In this document: positions 1 to 11,014 of the stretch, piece after piece
Layout of the letters: each line of letters begins with the position of its first letter
Position numbering within the stretch: the stretch's first letter is position 1
NCBI GenBank assembly: GCA_019428905.1
Contig: JAHYJN010000012.1
Location: 1 to 64,000 of the forward strand
DNA: 64,000 nt
Direction: 5' to 3'
From: Candidatus Brevefilum sp.
GTDB taxonomy: Bacteria; Chloroflexota; Anaerolineae; Anaerolineales; Anaerolineaceae
Made by a program: the position numbers and the translations under genes
The notes under the pieces: model-generated
Told to the model about the DNA's origin: nothing
Databases searched by the model: none
The model's input: only the letters and a program-made list of their open reading frames with translations

Positions 1-588
<588 letters not shown>

Positions 589-845
589 TGATGCGGAGAA
601 ATCGATGCTTTTTCAATTGTGCATCATTTTTCTTGCATACACTTGCTATTAATTATTAATTTGAAATCTTATTCAGATTTCGGCCTACAATTTGATGTCA
701 TTGACTATTCAATTGGTAAAGTACGGGTTGGCTTTCGCCAACTTGCCGGTTGACCGGCGATGGTTGTTGTCAACTGACGTTCTTTTATTAGCAACAACCA
801 TCTCATTTCAACCTGTATGCTGCCTGGGTTATGAAGCCCAGCATA

Positions 846-918
846 TGGAGATGATGGGACTCGAACCCACGACCTCCGCCTTGCAAAGGCGGCGCTCTCC
901 CAACTAAGCTACATCCCC
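846..918 (-). tRNA. tRNA-Ala (TGC)
   Basis: Cloverleaf on minus strand GGGGATGTAGCTTAGTTGGGAGAGCGCCGCCTTTGCAAGGCGGAGGTCGTGGGTTCGAGTCCCATCATCTCCA; anticodon TGC. Confidence 0.96.
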
Positions 919-948
919 AGCCGGATGTACCCTGCCTTTCGGGCACAG

Positions 949-1022
949 TGGGCCATTCTGGACTCGAACCAGAGACCTCGCCCTTATCAGAGGCGCGCTC
1001 TAACCAGCTGAGCTAATAGCCC
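949..1022 (-). tRNA. tRNA-Ile (GAT)
   Basis: Minus strand GGGCTATTAGCTCAGCTGGTTAGAGCGCGCCTCTGATAAGGGCGAGGTCTCTGGTTCGAGTCCAGAATGGCCCA; anticodon GAT. Confidence 0.96.
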
Positions 1023-1162
1023 GAGATAGACCAGCCTCAACAGCTGAAGAGTGACAGGAAGGGTTAAACCTACGTTCAATGCATGCCTCTGCACCGCTGT
1101 AGAGGCACCTTTGTTCTGGAGTGACGTCCACACCCGTAGGCATGTCCGTTTGTTCTCCATTA

Positions 1163-2681
<1,519 letters not shown>

Positions 2682-2819
2682 TTTTATCACCTAAAAAGGT
2701 GTTTGGTTCTTTGTTAGCGGAAATGTTAGATCTGATTCGATCTTACTTTAATTGACGAGGTTTGTCATCTTCCTATCACTCTTCAGTTGTTAAGGTTCTA
2801 TCTCTCACACGAGAGCATG

Positions 2820-2848
2820 ATTCTACTCAGCTCGCTCTTCTTTGTCAA
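2820..2848 (-). promoter_or_regulatory. rRNA operon promoter (proximal), TTGACA-N17-TAGAAT
   Basis: Minus strand TTGACA AAGAAGAGCGAGCTGAG TAGAAT upstream of 16S. Confidence 0.75.
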
Positions 2849-3024
2849 GGCTTTTTTTGTTTTTCCAGACAAAAGCGCCGATGCTATCTCGCCAACACCG
2901 GCCGCCTCATTTAGCTGCGAAACTATAACGTGCTGAGTTTTGTGCTCACGTTCTGCGTCTTCAGTTGTGAAGGATCTGCCCTTTCGGGCAAGATCGTGCA
3001 AGCCACTTTTTGAAGTGGAGTATT

Positions 3025-3053
3025 ATCTTACTACACGACCAATCCTTTGTCAA
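3025..3053 (-). promoter_or_regulatory. rRNA operon promoter (middle), TTGACA-N17-TAAGAT
   Basis: Minus strand TTGACA AAGGATTGGTCGTGTAG TAAGAT. Confidence 0.65.
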
Positions 3054-3176
3054 GGGAATTTCCCATCAGATTTTTATCAATCTTTTGACAAAACTTTCCT
3101 CAGACGCATGTGGATTTTCACTTTTTAAGGATCTGCTCAACCAGGATTTTGTTCCTGATCGAACGCACGAGGGATG

Positions 3177-3204
3177 ATTATACCGACTCTTATTGGTATG
3201 TCAA
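3177..3204 (-). promoter_or_regulatory. rRNA operon promoter (distal), TTGACA-N16-TATAAT
   Basis: Minus strand TTGACA TACCAATAAGAGTCGG TATAAT, perfect consensus hexamers. Confidence 0.75.
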
Positions 3205-3300
3205 GGGATTATCTCAAACTCAACCTTAAAATATGTCATACCTGCTCAGGCAAGATTGCTACTGAAGGGCGCATTCACACAATCAGTCCTTACAACCTAT

Positions 3301-4092
3301 CTACGAATCCGCCAGCCCTTCACCAAACCGATGCTCTTCCATCCAGGCTTGCAAGGAGCGGCTGGTCAGATCCAGCTGGATCGGCGTAATGGAGACATAG
3401 CCCGCAGAAAGCGCCCCATAATCTGTGCCGGGTTCTTCTACCCCAGTAGGCGCTTCCCCACCAATCCAGTAGTACGGCTTGCCGCGTGGATCCAAACGCC
3501 GTACCAGTTCATCCCGGTAGATGCGCAGGCCCTGGCGGGTGATGCGGAAACCCTTCATTTCAGCCAGCGGCCCATAGGGCACATTGATGTTCAAAATCGC
3601 ATCTCCAGGTAGGTCAGCTTGTTGACTGAGCCATTGGATAACGCTTTGTGCTGCCTCAGCTGCCCCCTCATAATCAACTGCTCCGATTAAACCTTCTGGC
3701 TTATCGATCGAGACTGCTATCCCGGGAATACCCCAAATTGCAGCTTCCATGGCAGCAGTAACGGTACCGGAATACGTAACATCATGCCCGATATTGGCGT
3801 TGGGGTTGATCCCCGATACCACCATATCGATCTTGTCTGGGATAAACCCCAATTGAGCCAAGGCCACACAATCGGAAGGCGCCCCATCCGTCGCCCAGGC
3901 AGACGACCCATCCGCCAGCTCAGTTTCGGTCACCCGTAACGGTCGGTGGAGCGTTTTGACATGCCCCGACGCGGACCAGTTCCGGTTGGGCGCTAAAATT
4001 GTGACCTTTTCAGCGATTTGACGGACGGCTTTGGTCAATGCCAGTAAACCCGGCGCATGGACGCCATCATCATTGGTTACTAAAATATGCAT
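3301..4092 (-). CDS. surE: 5'/3'-nucleotidase SurE
   Basis: ORF 263 aa; N-terminus MHILVTNDDGVHAPGLLAL and GTVTAAMEAAIWGIPGIAVS are SurE hallmarks. Confidence 0.95.
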   Translation of the reverse strand: MHILVTNDDGVHAPGLLALTKAVRQIAEKVTILAPNRNWSASGHVKTLHRPLRVTETELADGSSAWATDGAPSDCVALAQLGFIPDKIDMVVSGINPNANIGHDVTYSGTVTAAMEAAIWGIPGIAVSIDKPEGLIGAVDYEGAAEAAQSVIQWLSQQADLPGDAILNINVPYGPLAEMKGFRITRQGLRIYRDELVRRLDPRGKPYYWIGGEAPTGVEEPGTDYGALSAGYVSITPIQLDLTSRSLQAWMEEHRFGEGLADS

Positions 4093-4196
4093 CTATCCTC
4101 TTTTTCTATAATCGTTTAAACTGCCCAGGCAGTTCTACAGCTGAAGGGTGGAGGACCCCATTCCCTCGCAACCTGAGAAGAAACCATTGTTATAAA

Positions 4197-7100
4197 CTAA
4201 TGTCTTTTTCGGCTCTTCTTTTTGTGGCGCTTGCTCGACGACGCTGAAGACGCCTGTGATTCTTGTGCTTCCTGCTCCTGCGGCGATTCCTGGGCTTTTT
4301 TCAGGTCCTCGCTGCTCACCAGGCGGGCACGGAACATCTGTGAGATCACCCCGGCGCGAATATCCGAAAGCAGACCCGAGAACATGGTTGTCGCCTGGCT
4401 CTTGTATTCCACCAGGGGATCACGCTGGCCGTAAGCCTCCATTCGGACCGAAACGCGTAGCGCTTCAACCTTGGTCAGGTACTCCACCCACAGCTCTGAG
4501 ATCTTCGACAGCAGCAGCTGCCGGTATAAGCGGTTTTGGGCGAAGCCGCCTAAGATTTCAACCACCTGGTCATGTTCAGCGGGCGGTAACTGGTCCAATG
4601 CTGTGGTCTTAATCCGGTCATAGCCCGCTTCACCCATCTGGGCGGTAATGCGTGCCTGCCATTCCTGCGTCAGGTTGCCCAGGGTTTGCCCGGCATTGTG
4701 CAGTCGATTCAGTTCAGCCTGCCCCCAAACGATCCGCAGTTTATCCTGCGCGGCCTCCAAATGGCGCAACACCTCAGCTTGGACCACATCCGCCGGTTGA
4801 CCTGCCAGCAGCTGGGCAGCCAGGAAGATATAAGTCAGCCTGACCACCCCCTTCATCTTGCGCTGGTGGGTGCGCTCATCGAATGTGATCACCCGGCCCT
4901 GGGTCACCAGCATCAGCACCCGCATCAGCGCTTCAGGCGCCTCCAGTGCGGCCGCCAGCAGTTCCTGGTTCGCCTCCAAATCCCGGCTGATCTCACCTGC
5001 TTCGCCCAACACATGCTCTTCACGCCTGTGCAGGGTGTCCTCCACGCGATCGATCAACAGCGACTGGACGTGACCCCAGGATTCTTCAGCCAGGTCTGCA
5101 GCTTTCAAATTCCAATTATCCGTAAAACGCCGTTCAAAGGTCAGGATCAAGCGCCGGATGAAGACCTGCATCAGGGTCCCCCGCACCTGGCTCGCAACCG
5201 CGTGAATGGCAGCCTTCGATCCCGCTTCTAAACCTTCAAGGACATCATCCGTCAGGCGCAATGGTACCCGCACCATACCAGTCAACTCTTCTCTCAGATT
5301 GCGCGACCCGCCTGATTCTTCGTACCCCAAGCCCTCCACGAAAGTATCCAGGGCTTCCAACCGCTCAGCCAGCTGGTTCTCGAAGCTCATTTGTGCATTG
5401 GCGATCAGGGTCGCCGCCCAGTTCTGCAGATGGTCATGCCAGGCAGCCAGGGCGTCTGCGGCAACCGCCAACAGCTTCGCTTTCAGCGTGTCTTCGGATT
5501 GGGGCTGCCCAATATGCGCCATCATCAACTTCAAGGTGTAGGAGGGATGTGCCACCCCTGATTGATCAATGGGTGGTTGAATGTCCTCGAGATACGCCAA
5601 CAGCTTCCACGGTCCTTCATCATCCTGCAGACCCTCCTGGATGCGGCGTCCGACTTCCGTGCGCAGCATGTCAGTCACATCTTCGCGCAGGTCCTCCTTA
5701 TCAAAGATGCGCTCACGCTGTTCATAAATCCGCACACGCTGTGAGTTGAGCACATCATCATAATCCAGCAGGTGCTCACGCACGTCAAAGTTCGCGCCTT
5801 CAACCCGGGTTTGTGAAGATTCAACCAGCCGGCCAATGATGCCGCTTTCAATCGGCATACCCTCATCAATATTGAGCCGACTGAGCATTGTTTCCACCGA
5901 ACTCCCGCCAAACAAGCGCATCAAGTCATCATCTAAAGACAGGTAAAAACGCGACGAGCCCGGGTCACCCTGGCGGGCAGCGCGCCCGCGCAGCTGGTTG
6001 TCAATCCGCCGGGCTTCATGCCGCTCAGAACCAATCACATGCAGCCCACCCAGCTCGCGCACCCGCTTCATCTCAGACATGTATTTTAAGTAAGCCTGGA
6101 CGTCTTCGGCATAATCGCCATACGCATCCTCCGGTACAGCCTCGAGGGCGCGCAGGCGGTCCTGCATACGCATATTGTAGGGATCCGCCTGGCCGGTTTC
6201 AGCCAGCAGGCGATTGACATTCGTCAGGCATTCTTCGGGCAGCTCACCGCCCAGCTTGATGTCGACACCGCGGCCGGCCATGTTGGTGGCAATCGTCACC
6301 GCGCCAAAGGCGCCCGCATCTGCAATGATCTTGGATTCTTCCGTATGCTTGCGGGCGTTCAACACCTGGTGCTGCACTCCGCCCTTGATGACCGCATCCA
6401 AGCGCGGCCAATCTGAGGGGGTGAGGTTGAACACATCCAGCAGGCGCGCCTGGTTGTCTTCATCCAACGGGCTGAGGGAATTCAGTCCATACTCACGGCC
6501 TAAGCGCCGCAGCTCAGGGCTGCGCAGCTGGTCCAGCGGTGCATACAGCTGATCCAGCTCGGGCGTGGACATCACATCCCGGTTGCGCAGGTTGTTCGCA
6601 TCGATATAAGCGTGCCGGACTAAAAATACCTCCAGCAGGCGGCGTACATTCGCAGCATTCAAGCGTTCTGACAGGCGATCTGAGTTCTCAACAGAAGTCG
6701 TACCGACCAGCTGTGGGCGTCCGATCACATGAAAATTAATGATCTCTTTAACGATCGCCCGCAGTTTGGCTTCTTCCGTCTGGTAAACCACATCCGGGTA
6801 GTCCTTGCGCTTCCAAAACAGGGGGGATTGGTTGTTATCGTCGGGACGATAGTAATAGGTGTACTTATAGCCATAATCATCACGGTCTTCCGCCTCAACT
6901 AGGTCCGGCACCTCCCCCATGGCCCGGTATTCCAGGTTGGTGGGGATCGGCAGCACTTCCAGCGAGTAGATCTTATCGAATTCTTCCGCTTCCGTCAGGG
7001 CGGTACCGGTCATGCCGGCCAACTTCTCGTACATGCGGAAATAATTCTGGATCGTAATGGTGGCATAGGTCACATTTTCAGCTTCGACCTTAACACCCTC

Positions 7101-8231
7101 TTTGGCTTCCACCGCCTGGTGTAGGCCATCTGACCAGCGGCGTCCAGGCATCAAGCGCCCGGTGAACTCATCGACAATGATCACTTCCTTGTTTTGGACG
7201 ATATATTCCTTATTCAGGTGGAACAGGAACTCCGCCCGCAGCGCTTGCTCTAAGAAACCAAGCAAACGCGCTTGCTCCGGGGTGATATCCTCCGGGCGCT
7301 CAGGGTCGCTCAGGGGCATCCCCAGCAGCTCTTCAACATGCGCCAGGCCAATCTCAGACAATGTGACGGTGCGGTCCTTCTCGCTGATCTCGTAATCTTC
7401 GGGCAGCAGCTGCCGCACGATCTGCGCCATGCGGATGTACCATTCCGAATCTTCATGGGAAGGCCCCGAGATGATCAGCGGCGTGCGTGCTTCATCGATC
7501 AGGATGTTATCGACTTCATCGATGATCGCATAATAGTGGCTCCGCTGTACCCGGGCTTCCTTGCTGTTCGCCAGATTATCGCGCAGGTAATCAAAGCCGA
7601 ATTCGTTGTTCGTGCCGTAGGTGATATCCGCCCGGTAAGCCTGGTTCCGCGGGACCATTTTTAGCTGGTCTTGCTCCTCAATCGGCGAACGCTGGTCAGG
7701 GTCATACAAGAAGGCCATCCGACCGTTTTCAGTGCGGGCAGCCATCTGGAGGATGCCCACGGAAAGACCGAGGAAGCGGTAGATGGTCCCCATCCAGCGA
7801 CCGTCCCGGCGCGCCAAATAGTCATTGACCGTCACTAGGTGCGCGCCGCGTCCGGCCAGCGCGTTCAGGTACAGGGGCAGGGTGGCAGCCAGGGTTTTTC
7901 CCTCACCGGTGCGCATCTCCGCTATTTCGCCGCGATGCAAGGTAATGCCGGTAATTAACTGCACATCATAATGGCGCTGACCCAAGGTGCGTTTGCTGGT
8001 TTCGCGCACCGTGGCGAAAGCCTCTACCAACAGGTCATCCAGGGTCTCGCCAGCGGCCAACCGCGTCTTGAATTCCTGGGTTTTAGCAGCCAGGGCTTCG
8101 TCAGGATATGCCTGGTATTCGGGCTCCAGGGCATTGATCTGGTCGACAATTTCTTTCAAAGAGTCAATTTTGCGTTGATGGGGGTCCCCACCAAACACTT
8201 GGGCAAGCTTTTTAAACATAACTGATTTCAC
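4197..8231 (-). CDS. secA: Protein translocase subunit SecA, unusually long (start may be the internal Met at 8219)
   Basis: ORF 1344 aa with MRTGEGKTLAATLP (Walker A), IDEVDNILIDEARTPLIISG, VDEFTGRLMPGRRWSDGLHQAVEAKEGV, ATNMAGRGVDIKLGG, IGSERHEARRIDNQLRGRAARQGDPGSS. Confidence 0.97.
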   Translation of the reverse strand: MKSVMFKKLAQVFGGDPHQRKIDSLKEIVDQINALEPEYQAYPDEALAAKTQEFKTRLAAGETLDDLLVEAFATVRETSKRTLGQRHYDVQLITGITLHRGEIAEMRTGEGKTLAATLPLYLNALAGRGAHLVTVNDYLARRDGRWMGTIYRFLGLSVGILQMAARTENGRMAFLYDPDQRSPIEEQDQLKMVPRNQAYRADITYGTNNEFGFDYLRDNLANSKEARVQRSHYYAIIDEVDNILIDEARTPLIISGPSHEDSEWYIRMAQIVRQLLPEDYEISEKDRTVTLSEIGLAHVEELLGMPLSDPERPEDITPEQARLLGFLEQALRAEFLFHLNKEYIVQNKEVIIVDEFTGRLMPGRRWSDGLHQAVEAKEGVKVEAENVTYATITIQNYFRMYEKLAGMTGTALTEAEEFDKIYSLEVLPIPTNLEYRAMGEVPDLVEAEDRDDYGYKYTYYYRPDDNNQSPLFWKRKDYPDVVYQTEEAKLRAIVKEIINFHVIGRPQLVGTTSVENSDRLSERLNAANVRRLLEVFLVRHAYIDANNLRNRDVMSTPELDQLYAPLDQLRSPELRRLGREYGLNSLSPLDEDNQARLLDVFNLTPSDWPRLDAVIKGGVQHQVLNARKHTEESKIIADAGAFGAVTIATNMAGRGVDIKLGGELPEECLTNVNRLLAETGQADPYNMRMQDRLRALEAVPEDAYGDYAEDVQAYLKYMSEMKRVRELGGLHVIGSERHEARRIDNQLRGRAARQGDPGSSRFYLSLDDDLMRLFGGSSVETMLSRLNIDEGMPIESGIIGRLVESSQTRVEGANFDVREHLLDYDDVLNSQRVRIYEQRERIFDKEDLREDVTDMLRTEVGRRIQEGLQDDEGPWKLLAYLEDIQPPIDQSGVAHPSYTLKLMMAHIGQPQSEDTLKAKLLAVAADALAAWHDHLQNWAATLIANAQMSFENQLAERLEALDTFVEGLGYEESGGSRNLREELTGMVRVPLRLTDDVLEGLEAGSKAAIHAVASQVRGTLMQVFIRRLILTFERRFTDNWNLKAADLAEESWGHVQSLLIDRVEDTLHRREEHVLGEAGEISRDLEANQELLAAALEAPEALMRVLMLVTQGRVITFDERTHQRKMKGVVRLTYIFLAAQLLAGQPADVVQAEVLRHLEAAQDKLRIVWGQAELNRLHNAGQTLGNLTQEWQARITAQMGEAGYDRIKTTALDQLPPAEHDQVVEILGGFAQNRLYRQLLLSKISELWVEYLTKVEALRVSVRMEAYGQRDPLVEYKSQATTMFSGLLSDIRAGVISQMFRARLVSSEDLKKAQESPQEQEAQESQASSASSSKRHKKKSRKRH

Positions 8232-8342
8232 CTAAATAAAAGATTTTCATACGTCTATTCGCAAATTTTCATTATAGCACACGGCACAAATAGCCCAAAA
8301 CTTTGGATCGTTCTTATCCATCGTTAACCATCCTCGGGTAAA

Positions 8343-9821
8343 ATGCAACTCATGGTCACACACGCCTTGATCTTGATCCTGACAGCCTTGTCCTTGGTCC
8401 TGTCACCAGGTTCAGCGACTTTTAGCCAAACGCCACAAACCACCCGGCCGGCGGATTTTCACGTCGATTTTTTCCCTGTGGCGCCTTACCACATCGGTGA
8501 TGTCCTCAGCGCCCGGGTGACTTATACCGGCCTGGCTGAGATCGGCGGGGTCGAGATCGACCTCGCCCTGGTGGACCGACCCGACCAGGTTTTGGGGACC
8601 ACAACCTTCTCAAGTTACAACCGCCAGGCTGTCTTTTACTGGTTTTTCGACACACACGAAACCAAACCGGGCTTTTTGGATTTTCGTTTTAGCCTGCCTG
8701 CCAGAGGTATCAGCTGGACTCAGGGGGTTCACCTCCTCCCGGATTCCGGGAGCCGAGATACCGCCTGGGCTGTATCCCACAGCCAGTGCTGCACCCTGCA
8801 CTACCTGACCGGGACGGATGCCGAAGCGGACCTGGAACAAATCACCGAAACGGTGGAGGAAAGAAGCGCCATCGCCCTATCACAATTCGCCGCTGCCGGT
8901 GTTTTTGATGAAAGCCCACTGACCGACCCGCTTTCCATCGTACTGATCCCGGTCGTGGTTGGCCATGGCGGGTTTGCTACCCATGAAGCCGTGCTGACCT
9001 ATGCCGAGGATAATTGGACCGGGATCGAGTTTGGCATCCTGGCACATCACGAAATGGTGCACGTGATTGACCGGCTGGTCAACACCGAAGGCCCCCGACC
9101 CGCAATCTTCGTGGAAGGCCTGGCGGTGTACCTCTCCGGCGGTCACTACCGGGAAGGCGACCCCCTGCAGCGTGCCGCTGCCTTGCTAGCCCTGGATATG
9201 TACCTGCCCCTGAGCCAGATCGTGAATAATTTCTATGCTGCCCAGCACGAGATTGGCTACATGCAAGCCGCAGCCCTGGTTGCCTACCTGGATCAGCTGT
9301 GGGGTTGGGAAACCTTCATCAATTTCTACTTTAACCTGCCAGAAGGTCCCAGCGACGCCGAAATCATATCCACCGCTCTCGCAGCTCGCTTTGGACTGGA
9401 CCTGGCCGTCTTGGAGCAAGATTTCATCACCTATCTGGAGGCGCTTGAACCCGACCCGGCGGTAGAAGCCGATGTGCGTCTGACGGTCGAAGCCTACGAT
9501 ATGCTTCGGCACTACCAAACCCTCCTGATCCCCAGCGCCCATTTCCGCACTGCCTGGTGGCCGCCCCTCAGCGCGATGCGTGAGGGGAGCATCGTCGGCG
9601 ATTATGGCTATCGCGAAAAAGCCCCGTTAAATGTGATCATTGAGCACATTTTTATCGAGGTCCACGCGGCCTTTGCAGCAAAGGACTATCAGGGACTGGA
9701 ATCCGCCCTGGGCAGGATCAACACCATCCTGGGAGAGATCGAAAACAAAGACGCCAACCGCTCACATTACGCCATCGGTTGGCCAATCAAAAGAAACCCG
9801 GTTCCACACAACCGGCCTTGA
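8343..9821 (+). CDS. Putative secreted gluzincin-type metallopeptidase (peptidase MA-like)
   Basis: Signal peptide-like N-terminus; HHEMVHVID contains HExxH (HEMVH) followed by EGLAVYLSGG. Confidence 0.65.
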   Translation: MQLMVTHALILILTALSLVLSPGSATFSQTPQTTRPADFHVDFFPVAPYHIGDVLSARVTYTGLAEIGGVEIDLALVDRPDQVLGTTTFSSYNRQAVFYWFFDTHETKPGFLDFRFSLPARGISWTQGVHLLPDSGSRDTAWAVSHSQCCTLHYLTGTDAEADLEQITETVEERSAIALSQFAAAGVFDESPLTDPLSIVLIPVVVGHGGFATHEAVLTYAEDNWTGIEFGILAHHEMVHVIDRLVNTEGPRPAIFVEGLAVYLSGGHYREGDPLQRAAALLALDMYLPLSQIVNNFYAAQHEIGYMQAAALVAYLDQLWGWETFINFYFNLPEGPSDAEIISTALAARFGLDLAVLEQDFITYLEALEPDPAVEADVRLTVEAYDMLRHYQTLLIPSAHFRTAWWPPLSAMREGSIVGDYGYREKAPLNVIIEHIFIEVHAAFAAKDYQGLESALGRINTILGEIENKDANRSHYAIGWPIKRNPVPHNRP

Positions 9822-9972
9822 AAAGGTCATTTATTTGTAGCACAGGCTATACGAAAGCTGCGGGCGCATTTGAAACAATGATTTCCCGCTGATGAGCCCA
9901 TTTACAACCTCGTTAAACCAACAATCCCGGAACGCAGTCCGTCCGGGATTGATGCACACGAAATAATTGGGG

Positions 9973-10632
9973 TCAGGGCAGCGGGCAGCCTGCCAGCATG
10001 TCAAAGGTGATCGCACACCACCAGGCGGCGGGCATGAAATACAAAGTAACCGCAATCACACACACGATCACCACAATGGCTACGATTAGGACGATCATCC
10101 AGGTTGGCAGACCTTCCCGCTTCGCCTTGCGTCGTTTTTCGGGTCGGATAGCCTCTACCACGTCCTCATCATAGTCCGCCCCGATGGGTTCGGGCTGGTA
10201 ATACGGTGCAGGCTGTGCAGGCGGCTGGTAGGTCTCAGGTTCGTATGGGGGCTGATACGTTGGCGGTGGGTAAACCGGTTCCGGCGCATACTCGACTGGT
10301 GGCGTGACCAGGGTGGCATCTGTGCCCTGGGTGATCTTCTCAAAAAGCATCACCACGCTCTCACCAAAGGTGATCACATCCCCTTTGCGCAGTTGTTGGG
10401 GGGTAGCAATTCGTTCGCCGTTCAGGAAGGTACCGTTGGTCGATCCCAGGTCCTCAATATAGACATTTTCCTCCTGCATGTAAAAGCGTGCATGCCGGCG
10501 CGATACTTCAGGATCACTGATGACGATATCGTTTACCAGGTCACGCCCCAGGCTGGTTTCTTCCTTTAAAGGAAAGGATTTCCCGGGCACGGGTCCTGAA
10601 CGCATCGTGATTTGAAAACTATTGGCGGTCAT
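9973..10632 (-). CDS. FHA domain-containing protein with C-terminal TM segment
   Basis: LGRDLVNDIVISDPEVSRRHARFYMQEENVYIEDLGSTNGTFLNGERI is a canonical FHA signature; Pro-rich linker, then a hydrophobic helix. Confidence 0.92.
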   Translation of the reverse strand: MTANSFQITMRSGPVPGKSFPLKEETSLGRDLVNDIVISDPEVSRRHARFYMQEENVYIEDLGSTNGTFLNGERIATPQQLRKGDVITFGESVVMLFEKITQGTDATLVTPPVEYAPEPVYPPPTYQPPYEPETYQPPAQPAPYYQPEPIGADYDEDVVEAIRPEKRRKAKREGLPTWMIVLIVAIVVIVCVIAVTLYFMPAAWWCAITFDMLAGCPLP

Positions 10633-11014
10633 CGAACCTCCTCGATCATCATGGATAAGCTCAGAATTTATAACAGTTAATCTACAGTCTTAGTTTAATG
10701 TTTAATTGGGTGGGTGTCAAATGCTTTTGGGGAATTGTCCAATTAAATCATAAAAACCGCTTGCTTTCCTGACCAGTGAGGAAAACAAATGTGTTTAAAC
10801 ACGAAATCGATGCAAACTAGCAAATCCTTACTAACCAGCCGCCAACCCAGCCCTTCTGAGCACTCAGTCCTGATTTTGTTAGCAATATTCTGACAACCCT
10901 TTAACATTTCTCAAACACCATTCTACTATCATTAAAGGGAGAGAAAAATGAGCATATCCCCCCAATCAATTAATCAATCATCCTGGGGGAATGAAATAAG
11001 TTTGGAGAGACATA

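Noticed and set aside
10861-10890. CIRCE/HrcA operator upstream of clpB (gagcactcagtc...gttagcaa)
   Set aside because: Only one half-site-like fragment; does not match TTAGCACTC-N9-GAGTGCTAA.
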